Of a stretch of 36,955 nt of DNA, positions 8,202 to 15,628 are shown in pieces (the first letter of the stretch is position 1; every line of letters starts with the position of its first letter). The DNA comes from Pseudomonadota bacterium (GTDB taxonomy: Bacteria; Pseudomonadota; Alphaproteobacteria; Rhizobiales; Xanthobacteraceae). The stretch is taken from the NCBI GenBank assembly GCA_023435725.1, contig JAEYRD010000143.1:1-36955 (forward strand), given 5' to 3'. Under the pieces are notes generated by a model. It was not told the DNA's origin. It was given only the letters and a program-made list of their open reading frames with translations, and searched no databases. The position numbers and the translations under genes are program-made.

Positions 8202-8462
8202 ACATCGAACCGACCCGCCCTCGCCAGGTCCCGCAACGGCAGGCTCAACAGGCCTCGACGATCTCGTCGTCCTGCTTTGAAGAAGCGTCCGATGGCGCAT
8301 TCAGGAGACCGCCCTCTTCCTGACGTCAGATTTCGTGCACGCGCCAGCGGCCGGCGCCCGGCCTGGCGTGTGGAACACCAGCGTTCGCAGGTCGGAGTCC
8401 TCAACCCGGTTGATGACCCGAAACTCATCTATCACTAAACTGATTGCTGATTACGGCCGCTG
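8202..8462. other. Intergenic gap with possible short coding remnant
   Basis: No confident gene. On the minus strand an open stretch from GTG at 8435 to the stop at 8301 (44 codons, VIDEFRVINRVEDSDLR at its start) reads like protein. A second frame ending at 8245 (with SKQDDEIVEAC) follows it. The frames are offset, which would fit a frameshifted gene end, but no ribosome site or known family is seen. Confidence 0.3.
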
Positions 8463-9911
8463 ATGACCGTTACCCTGCTGCGCACCACTCACTCGAGGAG
8501 GCCGCCCGTGACCACGCTTGTCGAGCGCCTTGACTTGCCCGCCGCGTTGCTGCGCACGCGCAGTCGGCGCGACACTGAAACTGACACCGTTGAGTTTGCG
8601 CAGGCCGCGCTCGGAGCGGCCAAGCAGGAGGGCCTGCAGCTGGCGGTGCGAGCGCGCTATATTGCGCTCGCCGTAATCGCCTGCCTGTTGCCGATTATCA
8701 ACCCGGCATGGGAGCAGCTATATTATGTGGCGCTGCTGGGCCTGTTCGCGCTGATCGGCTGGGCTCAGACCAAGGTTGGGCGGGTCGGCGTGTCGAGGCC
8801 GGAGCTTGCGCTGCTGTTCTGCGACCTCGCGTTGCTGACGTTCGTCATCGTAGGGCCAAATCCCTTCGGCTCCGGGCACTGGCCGGCGGCGATGCAACTC
8901 CATTTTGGCAACTTCATCTATTTTTTCGTGATCCTGTCGGGCGCGACGCTGGCCTATTCCTGGCGCACGGTCATCGCGGTCGGAACGTGGACCTCCGCCC
9001 TCTGGATCATCGGCATTGCCTGGGTGTGGTGGCAGCCCGATCGCGATGCCGCTCTGACCGCGCGCATCGCGGCGGCGATCGGCAGCGATCACAGGCTGTT
9101 TCAACTGGTCTCGCCCAACTCGATCGTATTCGGCGAGCGCATTCAGGAGATCGTCGTGTTCATGATCGTCGCAGTGACGCTCGCCGTGGCGGTGCGCCGC
9201 AGCAATGATCTCCTGATCCGCCATGCCGTGGTGGAGCGCGAACGCGGCAATCTCGCCCGCTACTTCTCGCCGAACGTGGTCGAGGAATTGTCAGGGCATG
9301 ACGAGCCACTGAAGCAGGTGCGTACACAAAACGTCGCTGTGCTGTTCGTCGACATCGTCGGCTTCACTGCCTTTGCCGATGCGCGCACGCCGGATGAGGT
9401 CGTGCACACCCTGCGCGAATTCCACGCATTGATGGAGCAGGAGGTCTTCCGTCACAGCGGCACGCTGGACAAATATCTCGGCGACGGTCTGATGGCGACA
9501 TTCGGCACCCCATTCGTCGGAGAGGCCGACGCCATAAACGCGCTACGCTGTGCCCAGGCGATGATGGCGGCGGCGGATCGATGGAACGACCGGCGCAAGA
9601 TAGCCGGCGAGACTCCGATCCGCGTCAGCTTTGGCTTGCATTATGGGCCGGTGGTGCTCGGCGACATCGGGCTGACCTGTCTCGAATTTGCGGTGATCGG
9701 TTCGACCGTGAACGCCGCAAGCCGGCTCGAGGCCCTGACCCGCGCGCTCGACTGCGCGCTGGTCGCGAGCGACGATCTCGTCAGGCAGGCCAGGACCGAA
9801 CTCGAAAGTGCAGAAGCGGTGTTTCGTCCCCTGATGGCCCAGGCCCCGCAGACCATCCGCGGGCTCGAGCAGCCGATTGCGGTCTGGACGCAGCCACGCG
9901 CGGACGAGTGA
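8463..9911 (+). CDS. Membrane-bound class III adenylate/guanylate cyclase with six TM segments
   Basis: This 482-aa protein has an N-terminal cytoplasmic stretch, then six hydrophobic helices between about residues 60 and 255 (ending VVFMIVAVTLAVAV), a short linker, and a catalytic domain from ~285 to 475. VAVLFVDIVGFTAF holds the first metal-binding Asp (D297). KYLGDGLMATFG holds the second (D341), and VIGSTVNAASRLEAL provides the transition-state Asn and Arg. All catalytic residues appear intact, so it should make cAMP (or cGMP) from a membrane input. The substrate-selecting residues were not resolved. The start lacks a strong ribosome site; GTG at 8508 is an alternative. It is the first of three cyclases within 6.5 kb. 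Confidence 0.88.
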   Translation: MTVTLLRTTHSRRPPVTTLVERLDLPAALLRTRSRRDTETDTVEFAQAALGAAKQEGLQLAVRARYIALAVIACLLPIINPAWEQLYYVALLGLFALIGWAQTKVGRVGVSRPELALLFCDLALLTFVIVGPNPFGSGHWPAAMQLHFGNFIYFFVILSGATLAYSWRTVIAVGTWTSALWIIGIAWVWWQPDRDAALTARIAAAIGSDHRLFQLVSPNSIVFGERIQEIVVFMIVAVTLAVAVRRSNDLLIRHAVVERERGNLARYFSPNVVEELSGHDEPLKQVRTQNVAVLFVDIVGFTAFADARTPDEVVHTLREFHALMEQEVFRHSGTLDKYLGDGLMATFGTPFVGEADAINALRCAQAMMAAADRWNDRRKIAGETPIRVSFGLHYGPVVLGDIGLTCLEFAVIGSTVNAASRLEALTRALDCALVASDDLVRQARTELESAEAVFRPLMAQAPQTIRGLEQPIAVWTQPRADE

Positions 9912-10009
9912 TAGGTCGGGGGGCTTCGGCGCTTTTCGATTGGAACGGAATCGCTTTGGCAGATTTTGTAAATTGCCGTATCCGACATAGTCGACTGCGG
10001 AGGCAGCGC

Positions 10010-11614
10010 ATGGGCACCGGCCGCTATGACTGCCGTACCATCCGGCTCGCCGCTCTGGCGATGGGCCTGGCTTGCGGAGGCGCCATGGCCGACCCCATCA
10101 CGGTCTCGCCTGCCACGATGCCGCAGGTCGCGACAACGGACCCGCGGTTTCAATCCTACAACGTTGAAATGGCCGAGGTGATCGGTGGTAATTTCTGGAA
10201 ACCTTACGGCCAGCCCTCCCAGAACGGAGGGCACCCGGCCACAGCCGCAACGTCGGGCGGCGGCCTGCAGGCCGGCCAAGATCCAACCGTGTTCGCGGCG
10301 CGGCGTCCGATCGACCTGACCAACGCACGACTGCGCAAGCTGACGGCAGCGCTCGGGCCAGCTTATATGCGCGTGAGCGGAACCTGGGCCAACACCGTCT
10401 ATTTTCACGACGCGGACACGCCTGCGCCGGCGAGTCCGCCCCAGGGCTTTCAGGGCGTGCTGACCCGCCCCCAGTGGAAGGGCGTCATCGATTTCGCCCA
10501 GGCGGTGAATGCTCGCCTCGTCACTTCCTTCGCGGTCGGCGCCGGGGTGCGCGATGCCGCTTCGGTGTGGACAGCGGACCAGGCCCGAAAGCTCCTCGCC
10601 TACACGAAGACGGCCGGCGGCGAGATCGCCGCGGCGGAGTTCTTCAACGAGCCGAGCATGCCGGAATACGGTGGCGCTCCCGCCGGCTACGATGCGACCG
10701 CCTACGCGCGCGACTTCGCCGCGTTCCGAGCATTCGCCGGGAATGCGGCCCCGAGCATGAAGATCGTCGGGCCTGCCGACGCCGGGGAAGACGGTCCGGC
10801 GCCTGCCACGTCCGGCAAAGCACCCTCGATCCTCACGACCGCCGGTCTTCTATCGGCAAGCCCCCGACCGGTCTCCGACGTCTTCTCCTACCACTTCTAC
10901 GGCGCGCTCTCGATCCGCTGCGCTTCGATGGGCGCGGGAGCGCAGACGACCGCCGAGGCGGCGCTGTCGGAGGAATGGCTCTCGCGCGCCCACCGAAGTC
11001 ACGAGTTCAATGGGGGGCTTCGTGACCGCTTCGAGCCGGGCAAGCCGATATGGATCACCGAGATCGCCGATGCCGCCTGCGGCGGCAATCCATGGGCCAA
11101 GACGTTTCTCGATACCTTCCGCTACCTCGATCAGCACGGGCGTCTCGCCCGGGACGGCGTGAACGTCGTCTTCCACAACACGCTCGCCGCGAGCGACTAC
11201 GGTCTGCTCGATCAGGACACATTCATGCCGCGCCCGAACTACTGGGCCGCGCTGCTCTGGAGCAGATTGATGGGACCGAACGTGCTCGATCCCGGCTCTT
11301 CCCGGCCGGGCTTTCATCTCTATGCCCAATGCCTTCCCGGCCATTCGGGCGGGGTGACGCTCCTCGCGATCAACACGAGCAAGACCGACCAAAGCTCGAT
11401 CCAGCTCTCGAAGGCGGCCGAACGCTACACGCTCACCGCCGACGATCTCCAGGCCACACGGGTTCGGCTGAACGAACTGGAGCTCGAGCTTGGCCCCGGT
11501 GACGAGCTCCCTGCACTGCGCGGTCAGCAGGTCGCGCCCGGTCAGCTCGGATTTGCGCCCGCGAGCCTAACCTTTCTTGCAATCGAGGGCGCAGACAATA
11601 ACAGCTGCCGGTAA
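10010..11614 (+). CDS. Secreted GH79 glycoside hydrolase (heparanase/beta-glucuronidase-like)
   Basis: This 534-aa protein has a Sec signal peptide (hydrophobic LAALAMGLACGGAMA, cleavage after residue ~27). The fold matches heparanase: LRKLTAALGPAYMRVSGTWAN aligns with the animal enzyme's strand carrying LSPAYLRFGGT, and FFNEPS supplies the acid/base Glu (E214). FSYHFYG follows, and WITEIADAACGG carries the nucleophile Glu (E351). The motif RPNYWAALLWSRLMG lies before the C-terminal beta domain. It should cleave uronic-acid-containing glycans in the periplasm or outside; the natural substrate is unknown. ATG at 10010 is chosen because GGAGG sits just upstream and the signal peptide starts there. 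The frame is open further back, but only over the cyclase gene. Confidence 0.85.
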   Translation: MGTGRYDCRTIRLAALAMGLACGGAMADPITVSPATMPQVATTDPRFQSYNVEMAEVIGGNFWKPYGQPSQNGGHPATAATSGGGLQAGQDPTVFAARRPIDLTNARLRKLTAALGPAYMRVSGTWANTVYFHDADTPAPASPPQGFQGVLTRPQWKGVIDFAQAVNARLVTSFAVGAGVRDAASVWTADQARKLLAYTKTAGGEIAAAEFFNEPSMPEYGGAPAGYDATAYARDFAAFRAFAGNAAPSMKIVGPADAGEDGPAPATSGKAPSILTTAGLLSASPRPVSDVFSYHFYGALSIRCASMGAGAQTTAEAALSEEWLSRAHRSHEFNGGLRDRFEPGKPIWITEIADAACGGNPWAKTFLDTFRYLDQHGRLARDGVNVVFHNTLAASDYGLLDQDTFMPRPNYWAALLWSRLMGPNVLDPGSSRPGFHLYAQCLPGHSGGVTLLAINTSKTDQSSIQLSKAAERYTLTADDLQATRVRLNELELELGPGDELPALRGQQVAPGQLGFAPASLTFLAIEGADNNSCR

Positions 11615-11621
11615 GCCGAAC

Positions 11622-11720
11622 GCAGAGATGAACGTGAGTGTTGATGAACCCGGGCCAAATCGTCCGCTCACTGAGATCGAGGACTTTCGTCGGCTCCGCT
11701 TTGCTCCTTCGGTGCATCGG
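11622..11720 (-). pseudogene. Remnant of an amidohydrolase gene
   Basis: On the minus strand about 30 codons read as the N-terminal metal-binding strand of a metal-dependent amidohydrolase: VLDLSERTIWPGFINTHVHL, ending near 11622. The H-x-H and PGFI-[DN]-T-H-V-H pattern is characteristic. The frame then runs into antisense of the GH79 3' end, so the rest of the enzyme is missing. Upstream of the motif only a short non-homologous stretch is present. It is a scrap, not a functional gene. Confidence 0.6.
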
Positions 11721-11785
11721 GGTGATCCGAAGGCTCAACTATTCTTAGCTACGAGACGCCGACGAGCGATACGACATGCGAGCGC

Positions 11786-12214
11786 CTAGAATTGGAATGG
11801 ACTAACCGAAACCGACACCGTTCCATCCGGTGCTTGTTCTACCTCAAACTCCACCTGCTTTTGCGCAGTCACGTCCTCCACCGTCGCCGACAATACCCCG
11901 CTGCAAGTCACTGCTCGCCTGTCTTGGCTTATTGAATTCGTGCTTATTTCATCACCCAACCTGTAGGACGCCCCCTGTCTCGCCTTTTCCCAAACTGCTA
12001 ATCTTTCAGCTTCTGTGCTCGCACGATTTACTCTTGCTTCAACCACGCTCGAATTCCTGACAGCGAAGTTGACAAGCGCATTGCTACCGTCGCCCGAAAC
12101 GATCCTAACCACCGAGTTGCGCGTATCCAGAGAATCGCACTCAGGCCCGGCCCCGCCGCAACCGCTCAGCATCAGCAAAACAGGAAGACTCCCCAGAACC
12201 GTCTGCCGCTTCAT
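11786..12214 (-). CDS. Small hypothetical lipoprotein
   Basis: This 142-aa protein starts MKRQTVLGSLPVLLMLSGCGG: a basic N-terminus, hydrophobic stretch and lipobox LSGC, so it should be lipidated at Cys19. The mature part is hydrophilic, with predicted beta strands near the end (VEFEVEQAPDGTVSVSVSPF). No domain was recognised. The local base composition is lower in GC than the surroundings (about 47% over 12001-12060), suggesting recent acquisition. The frame is open upstream of 12214, but homology to a lipoprotein signal begins at this ATG. It converges with the GH79 gene. Confidence 0.65.
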   Translation of the reverse strand: MKRQTVLGSLPVLLMLSGCGGAGPECDSLDTRNSVVRIVSGDGSNALVNFAVRNSSVVEARVNRASTEAERLAVWEKARQGASYRLGDEISTNSISQDRRAVTCSGVLSATVEDVTAQKQVEFEVEQAPDGTVSVSVSPFQF

Positions 12215-12575
12215 CGAGCGCTCACGATTATCTTTCGGTGCCCGACAAAGACTCCTGTTGCCGGAATGGACACCAATACTGGTCATTTTTCCAACCAAGT
12301 ACGGCTGGCTTGGCGTGGCTCTTCCTTGCCGGGCAAACGGGGGTGGCACAGATACGTTTCACGAGCAGTATATCGCAACTGATCAACTTCGTATCGTTAG
12401 AAGCGCCCGCTGCTCTTCCCGCTCCGGATCAAAATGCGATGTTCCCCCTGGTGAGCAGCCGACCTTTGGCTCGACCTCGCAAGCCGACGTTATCCTCCGC
12501 CACGCTCCGTCCTTCGGGCTACGCGTGGCGCAGCCACGCCACACCGAGCAGCCAAATCCGGTGCCTCCTGGCAGC
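12215..12575. other. Intergenic region between lipoprotein and cyclase genes
   Basis: No gene is supported. A hairpin with 7-bp arms GCGTGGC (12523-12529) and GCCACGC (12533-12539) and a 3-base loop lies about 40 bp past the cyclase stop. It could end that transcript, but no T-run follows. The stretch nearest the lipoprotein gene is AT-richer and probably contains its promoter; no convincing -35/-10 pair was found. Confidence 0.4.
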
Positions 12576-13370
12576 TCAATCCTCGACCCGATACAGGCGC
12601 CAGCGCTCCGGCACGCCCTTGAGCTGATGAACACCGTGATCCCTGAAGCGGACTTGGGACTGCGACATCAGGTCCTTGACCGCGCTCGAGACGAGGACCT
12701 CGCCGGCGCGTGCTTTCGCAGCAACGCGCGCGCCGATGTGAAACGCGAGACCGACCACCTCGGTCCCGCTCATTTTGTACTCCCCCGCATGCAGTCCCAC
12801 CCTGATCTCGAGCCCCAGCGTGCGCACGGCTTTGCGGATCGCGGTCGCGCAGCCGATACCGGCGGCCGGTGCCTTGAACGTCGCCAGTATACCGTCCCCC
12901 GTCGTCACGACTTCCTTTCCGCGTGAAGCCTTCAGCTCTTTGCGGACGGCCGCGTAATAGTGGCCCATCACCTTCGTCCAACGGGCATCGCCGAGTTTTG
13001 CCGCTTTTTCGGTGGAACGGACGATATCGACGATCAGGATCGTGGCGAGCGCTTGTTTGAGCTCGGCGCTCCGATCGGCGGATCGGCGCGCGATCGCAAT
13101 TGGTCCGGCCAGCGGTTCGTAGCGATGGTTGCGGCGCCGCGCGATTGCGGCCTTTGCATAGTCCTGGGCACGCTGCGCCGAGCCGCAACGAACTGTTTTC
13201 TCCCTCGGTGGAAGCGCCCAGTAAACCTTTCGCCCGTCTCCGGCGCCATGGACCTCCACGGCGCCCCACTTCAGGAAGATCGCCGAGCCAACGCGCCTGA
13301 GACACCACGCCTTTGAGGTGTATCCAGAGACGTTCGACTGGTGGACTCCGATGCGAAGAAATTTTGGCAT
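12576..13370 (-). CDS. Class III adenylate/guanylate cyclase with N-terminal WGR-like domain
   Basis: This 264-aa soluble protein has two parts. Residues ~1-90 (WCLRRVGSAIFLKWGAVEV, ending IARRRNHRYEPL) resemble the WGR fold found in DNA-end and poly(ADP-ribose) proteins; this is a weak, eye-level match. Residues ~105-260 are a cyclase catalytic domain. ILIVDIVRSTEKA carries metal Asp D115, TTGDGILATF carries D159, and AFHIGARVAAKA has His where many cyclases have the transition-state Asn. That variation is common in one branch of the family and does not by itself mean inactivity. ATG at 13370 gives the natural N-terminus; an in-frame ATG at 13469 would add 33 non-conserved residues. Neither has a strong ribosome site. 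Confidence 0.8.
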   Translation of the reverse strand: MPKFLRIGVHQSNVSGYTSKAWCLRRVGSAIFLKWGAVEVHGAGDGRKVYWALPPREKTVRCGSAQRAQDYAKAAIARRRNHRYEPLAGPIAIARRSADRSAELKQALATILIVDIVRSTEKAAKLGDARWTKVMGHYYAAVRKELKASRGKEVVTTGDGILATFKAPAAGIGCATAIRKAVRTLGLEIRVGLHAGEYKMSGTEVVGLAFHIGARVAAKARAGEVLVSSAVKDLMSQSQVRFRDHGVHQLKGVPERWRLYRVED

Positions 13371-13581
13371 GAACGTGCGGCCAATCGATCGATCGTTTGG
13401 GCGGACTTCAAGGTGAAGCGTAGTTTTACATTCCTGTATTGGCAACGAAGATCTGCCAACGCCTCTCATGTCAGCTCAAGATCACCCCGCACGATACCAT
13501 CATCGAACAACTGCGGTCGAGAAGGGACGCACCTCTGGTCTACGATGTCAGCAGTGCAGCCTTTCAGGCCTTGGAGCCCGA

Positions 13582-14769
13582 CTAATACGCAAACAGCTCG
13601 ATCGGATCGCTGAAGCCGCGCACCTCGTACTTGCCGACATGCTCTAGCTCGAACTCCCGCTCCACCAGTTCGGCGAACGCACGCGATAGCAGCACGTTTC
13701 GTCCCAGTTTCTTGGTGAGGGCCTCGAGGCGCGATGCCATGTTGACGGCGGGGCCGATGACGGTGAAGTCGAGCCGGCTGGATGATCCGATATTGCCGTA
13801 CATGACGTCGCCGACATGGACGCCGATGCCGTAGTTCAGCGGCGCTCGGCCGGTTCCGTTGTTCCGCTCGTTCAGCGCGACCATAGCCTGCCGGGCCTCG
13901 GTTACGGCGTGCAGCAGATTTGCGCAGGCATTGGGTTCGCTGAGCGGAAAGATGGCGAGCAGGCCATCGCCGATGAATTTGAGGATCTCGCCGCCATGCC
14001 GCGCGATCGGCTCCGACATCGCGTCGAAATAGTCGTTGAGGAGATCGATGACATCGTCGCGCGGCCAATTGTCGGAGATTTTTGTGAAGTCGCGCAGGTC
14101 GCAGATCATGATCGCAGCCCGCACGGTCGTGCCGCTGCCACGCCGGGTCGCGCCGGCCAGGATGAGCTGACCAGCATGGGAGCCGACATAGGTCTCGAGC
14201 AGGGTTCGCGCCAGGCGATTCTTGATGCGGATTTCGCTGACCAGCGCCAGCACCGGCAACAACTTCTTGAGGGCGGCGACATGTGCATCGTCGAAACCGC
14301 CGGGGCGGTCGGTCGCGAAAGTGATGAGATGCCGCTTGCCGAGCGTGTGATAGAGCGGCCAGGCCACATAGTCGGTGAGGCCCTTCGCCCGCATCTCGTC
14401 ATAGAGCGCGTGCTTGCGGCCAAGCGAGGCGTCCCGCTCGAGATTCTCACGCACCTCGGCCGCACCGTCCTGCAGTTCATTGGCGGGACTGCCGATGAAT
14501 TCGGAGCGCTCCCTCACATCGTAGTCGACCCGCGCCAGCTCCGCCTCTCGCATGCCGTCGGCCCACATGAACCGGGCGCCAAGCCATTGCGGATGGTGGA
14601 TCAGGACGTGGAGCGTCGCCCGCTTGAGAGGAATGCCGGCCTGCTGAAGGCGGATGCACATCTCGGCAAAGATGTTGTCGATGAAGCGCTCGTCGCGCGT
14701 GCCGTTGGTCAGCCAGTCGACGACGCCATCGGAAAGCATGACGGGGGGATTTTTGTCAGGCGCGTTCAT
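13582..14769 (-). CDS. Soluble class III adenylate/guanylate cyclase with N-terminal GAF-like sensor
   Basis: This 395-aa protein has no membrane segments. Residues ~20-190 look like a GAF-type sensory domain (DYVAWPLYHTLGKRHLITFA; then a helix LLPVLALVSEIRIKN). The catalytic domain runs from ~215 to 385: AIMICDLRDFTKI with metal Asp D224, FIGDGLLAIFPL with D268, and VIGPAVNMASRLEALT with the Asn/Arg pair. All key residues are present, so it should be active. Together with the next leftward cyclase gene (211 bp apart, same strand) it may form a unit. The signal sensed is unknown. Confidence 0.87.
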   Translation of the reverse strand: MNAPDKNPPVMLSDGVVDWLTNGTRDERFIDNIFAEMCIRLQQAGIPLKRATLHVLIHHPQWLGARFMWADGMREAELARVDYDVRERSEFIGSPANELQDGAAEVRENLERDASLGRKHALYDEMRAKGLTDYVAWPLYHTLGKRHLITFATDRPGGFDDAHVAALKKLLPVLALVSEIRIKNRLARTLLETYVGSHAGQLILAGATRRGSGTTVRAAIMICDLRDFTKISDNWPRDDVIDLLNDYFDAMSEPIARHGGEILKFIGDGLLAIFPLSEPNACANLLHAVTEARQAMVALNERNNGTGRAPLNYGIGVHVGDVMYGNIGSSSRLDFTVIGPAVNMASRLEALTKKLGRNVLLSRAFAELVEREFELEHVGKYEVRGFSDPIELFAY

Positions 14770-14881
14770 ATCCTAGCCTCTGGCGGCGGTTTGCATCGAG
14801 CGAGATATCGTGCTCCGGCTTCGCGGCGTCAACCTAGCCAACTGCACGGATTGTGCGCATCGCCCTATCGGAACGAGCCCT

Positions 14882-15466
14882 CTAGCCGGCGAGCCGGATC
14901 GACGCCAGCACCGCCAGCCCCGAGACGAGCGCGAGCGTCGATGCCTCGGTGAGCTCGACCTTCAGCGTGCCGCCGTCAGGGATCGTATGGTCCGCGCCGC
15001 CGAAACGGATGCTGCAATTACCCCGAGCCGCGTAAACCAGATGCGTGCCGGCGGCGAGCCGCCGATCGCCGGGTTCCCTAAGCGCCAAAAGCTCGATCTC
15101 CGCCGCACCGCGCCGCGCCATCAGATTCACGACCTCGACCGGCCCGGCCTCGAGCTCGGTCACGATCTCGAGCTCACCGGTGAAGCGTACGGTCGTAAAA
15201 GGTTCACGCTCGTCGAATTCCTGCGTGGGTGCTCTCAGCACCAGCCCGCGCCCGCCGACGACCATCTGCAAGCGATCGATGCCCGGCATATAGGAGAACG
15301 GGCCGGGCGCCACGATCGGCGTGGACGCGAAGCGCCACAGCAGGCTATCCCAGTCCTTTGTCGGCGCACCGGGACGATGGGCATCCGCGATATCGGTGAA
15401 GATACCGCCGCCGTTCTTCCACGGCGAGCGGGTGTAGTCTTCCGATTTGAGCAGCGTGGTTTTCAT
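14882..15466 (-). CDS. HutD family protein
   Basis: This 194-aa cupin-like protein starts MKTTLLKSEDYTRSPWKNGGG, the HutD signature W-x-N-G-G-G, and continues with DWDSLLWRFASTPI and FSYMPGIDR as in the family. In pseudomonads HutD is linked to histidine utilisation, perhaps as a regulator of pathway flux, but no hut genes are in this window. ATG at 15466 is preferred over the longer frame because homology begins there. It lies between a cyclase gene and the molybdenum hydroxylase genes, all leftward, with gaps over 100 bp, so co-transcription is uncertain. Confidence 0.85.
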   Translation of the reverse strand: MKTTLLKSEDYTRSPWKNGGGIFTDIADAHRPGAPTKDWDSLLWRFASTPIVAPGPFSYMPGIDRLQMVVGGRGLVLRAPTQEFDEREPFTTVRFTGELEIVTELEAGPVEVVNLMARRGAAEIELLALREPGDRRLAAGTHLVYAARGNCSIRFGGADHTIPDGGTLKVELTEASTLALVSGLAVLASIRLAG

Positions 15467-15628
15467 GTCTTGACGTCGTCCGGAAAAGCAAGAGGGCCGA
15501 TATCGCCCGCGCATCATGCGCGCGATGGGCCGGCTTTGCCAACCGATTTGACCGATGGACGCGCGAACAGGCTTCGCGCGTCTCTGCTTATACCTTCGCG
15601 TCGAGCTATCATGTGGCGATAGGCTCGC

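Noticed and set aside
9581..10009. N-terminal extension of the GH79 frame into the cyclase gene
   Set aside because: The extension is an off-frame reading of the cyclase; a good ribosome site and signal peptide start at 10010.
12015..12926. 303-codon plus-strand frame between lipoprotein and cyclase
   Set aside because: It covers antisense of both genes and a non-coding gap; no ribosome site or domain.
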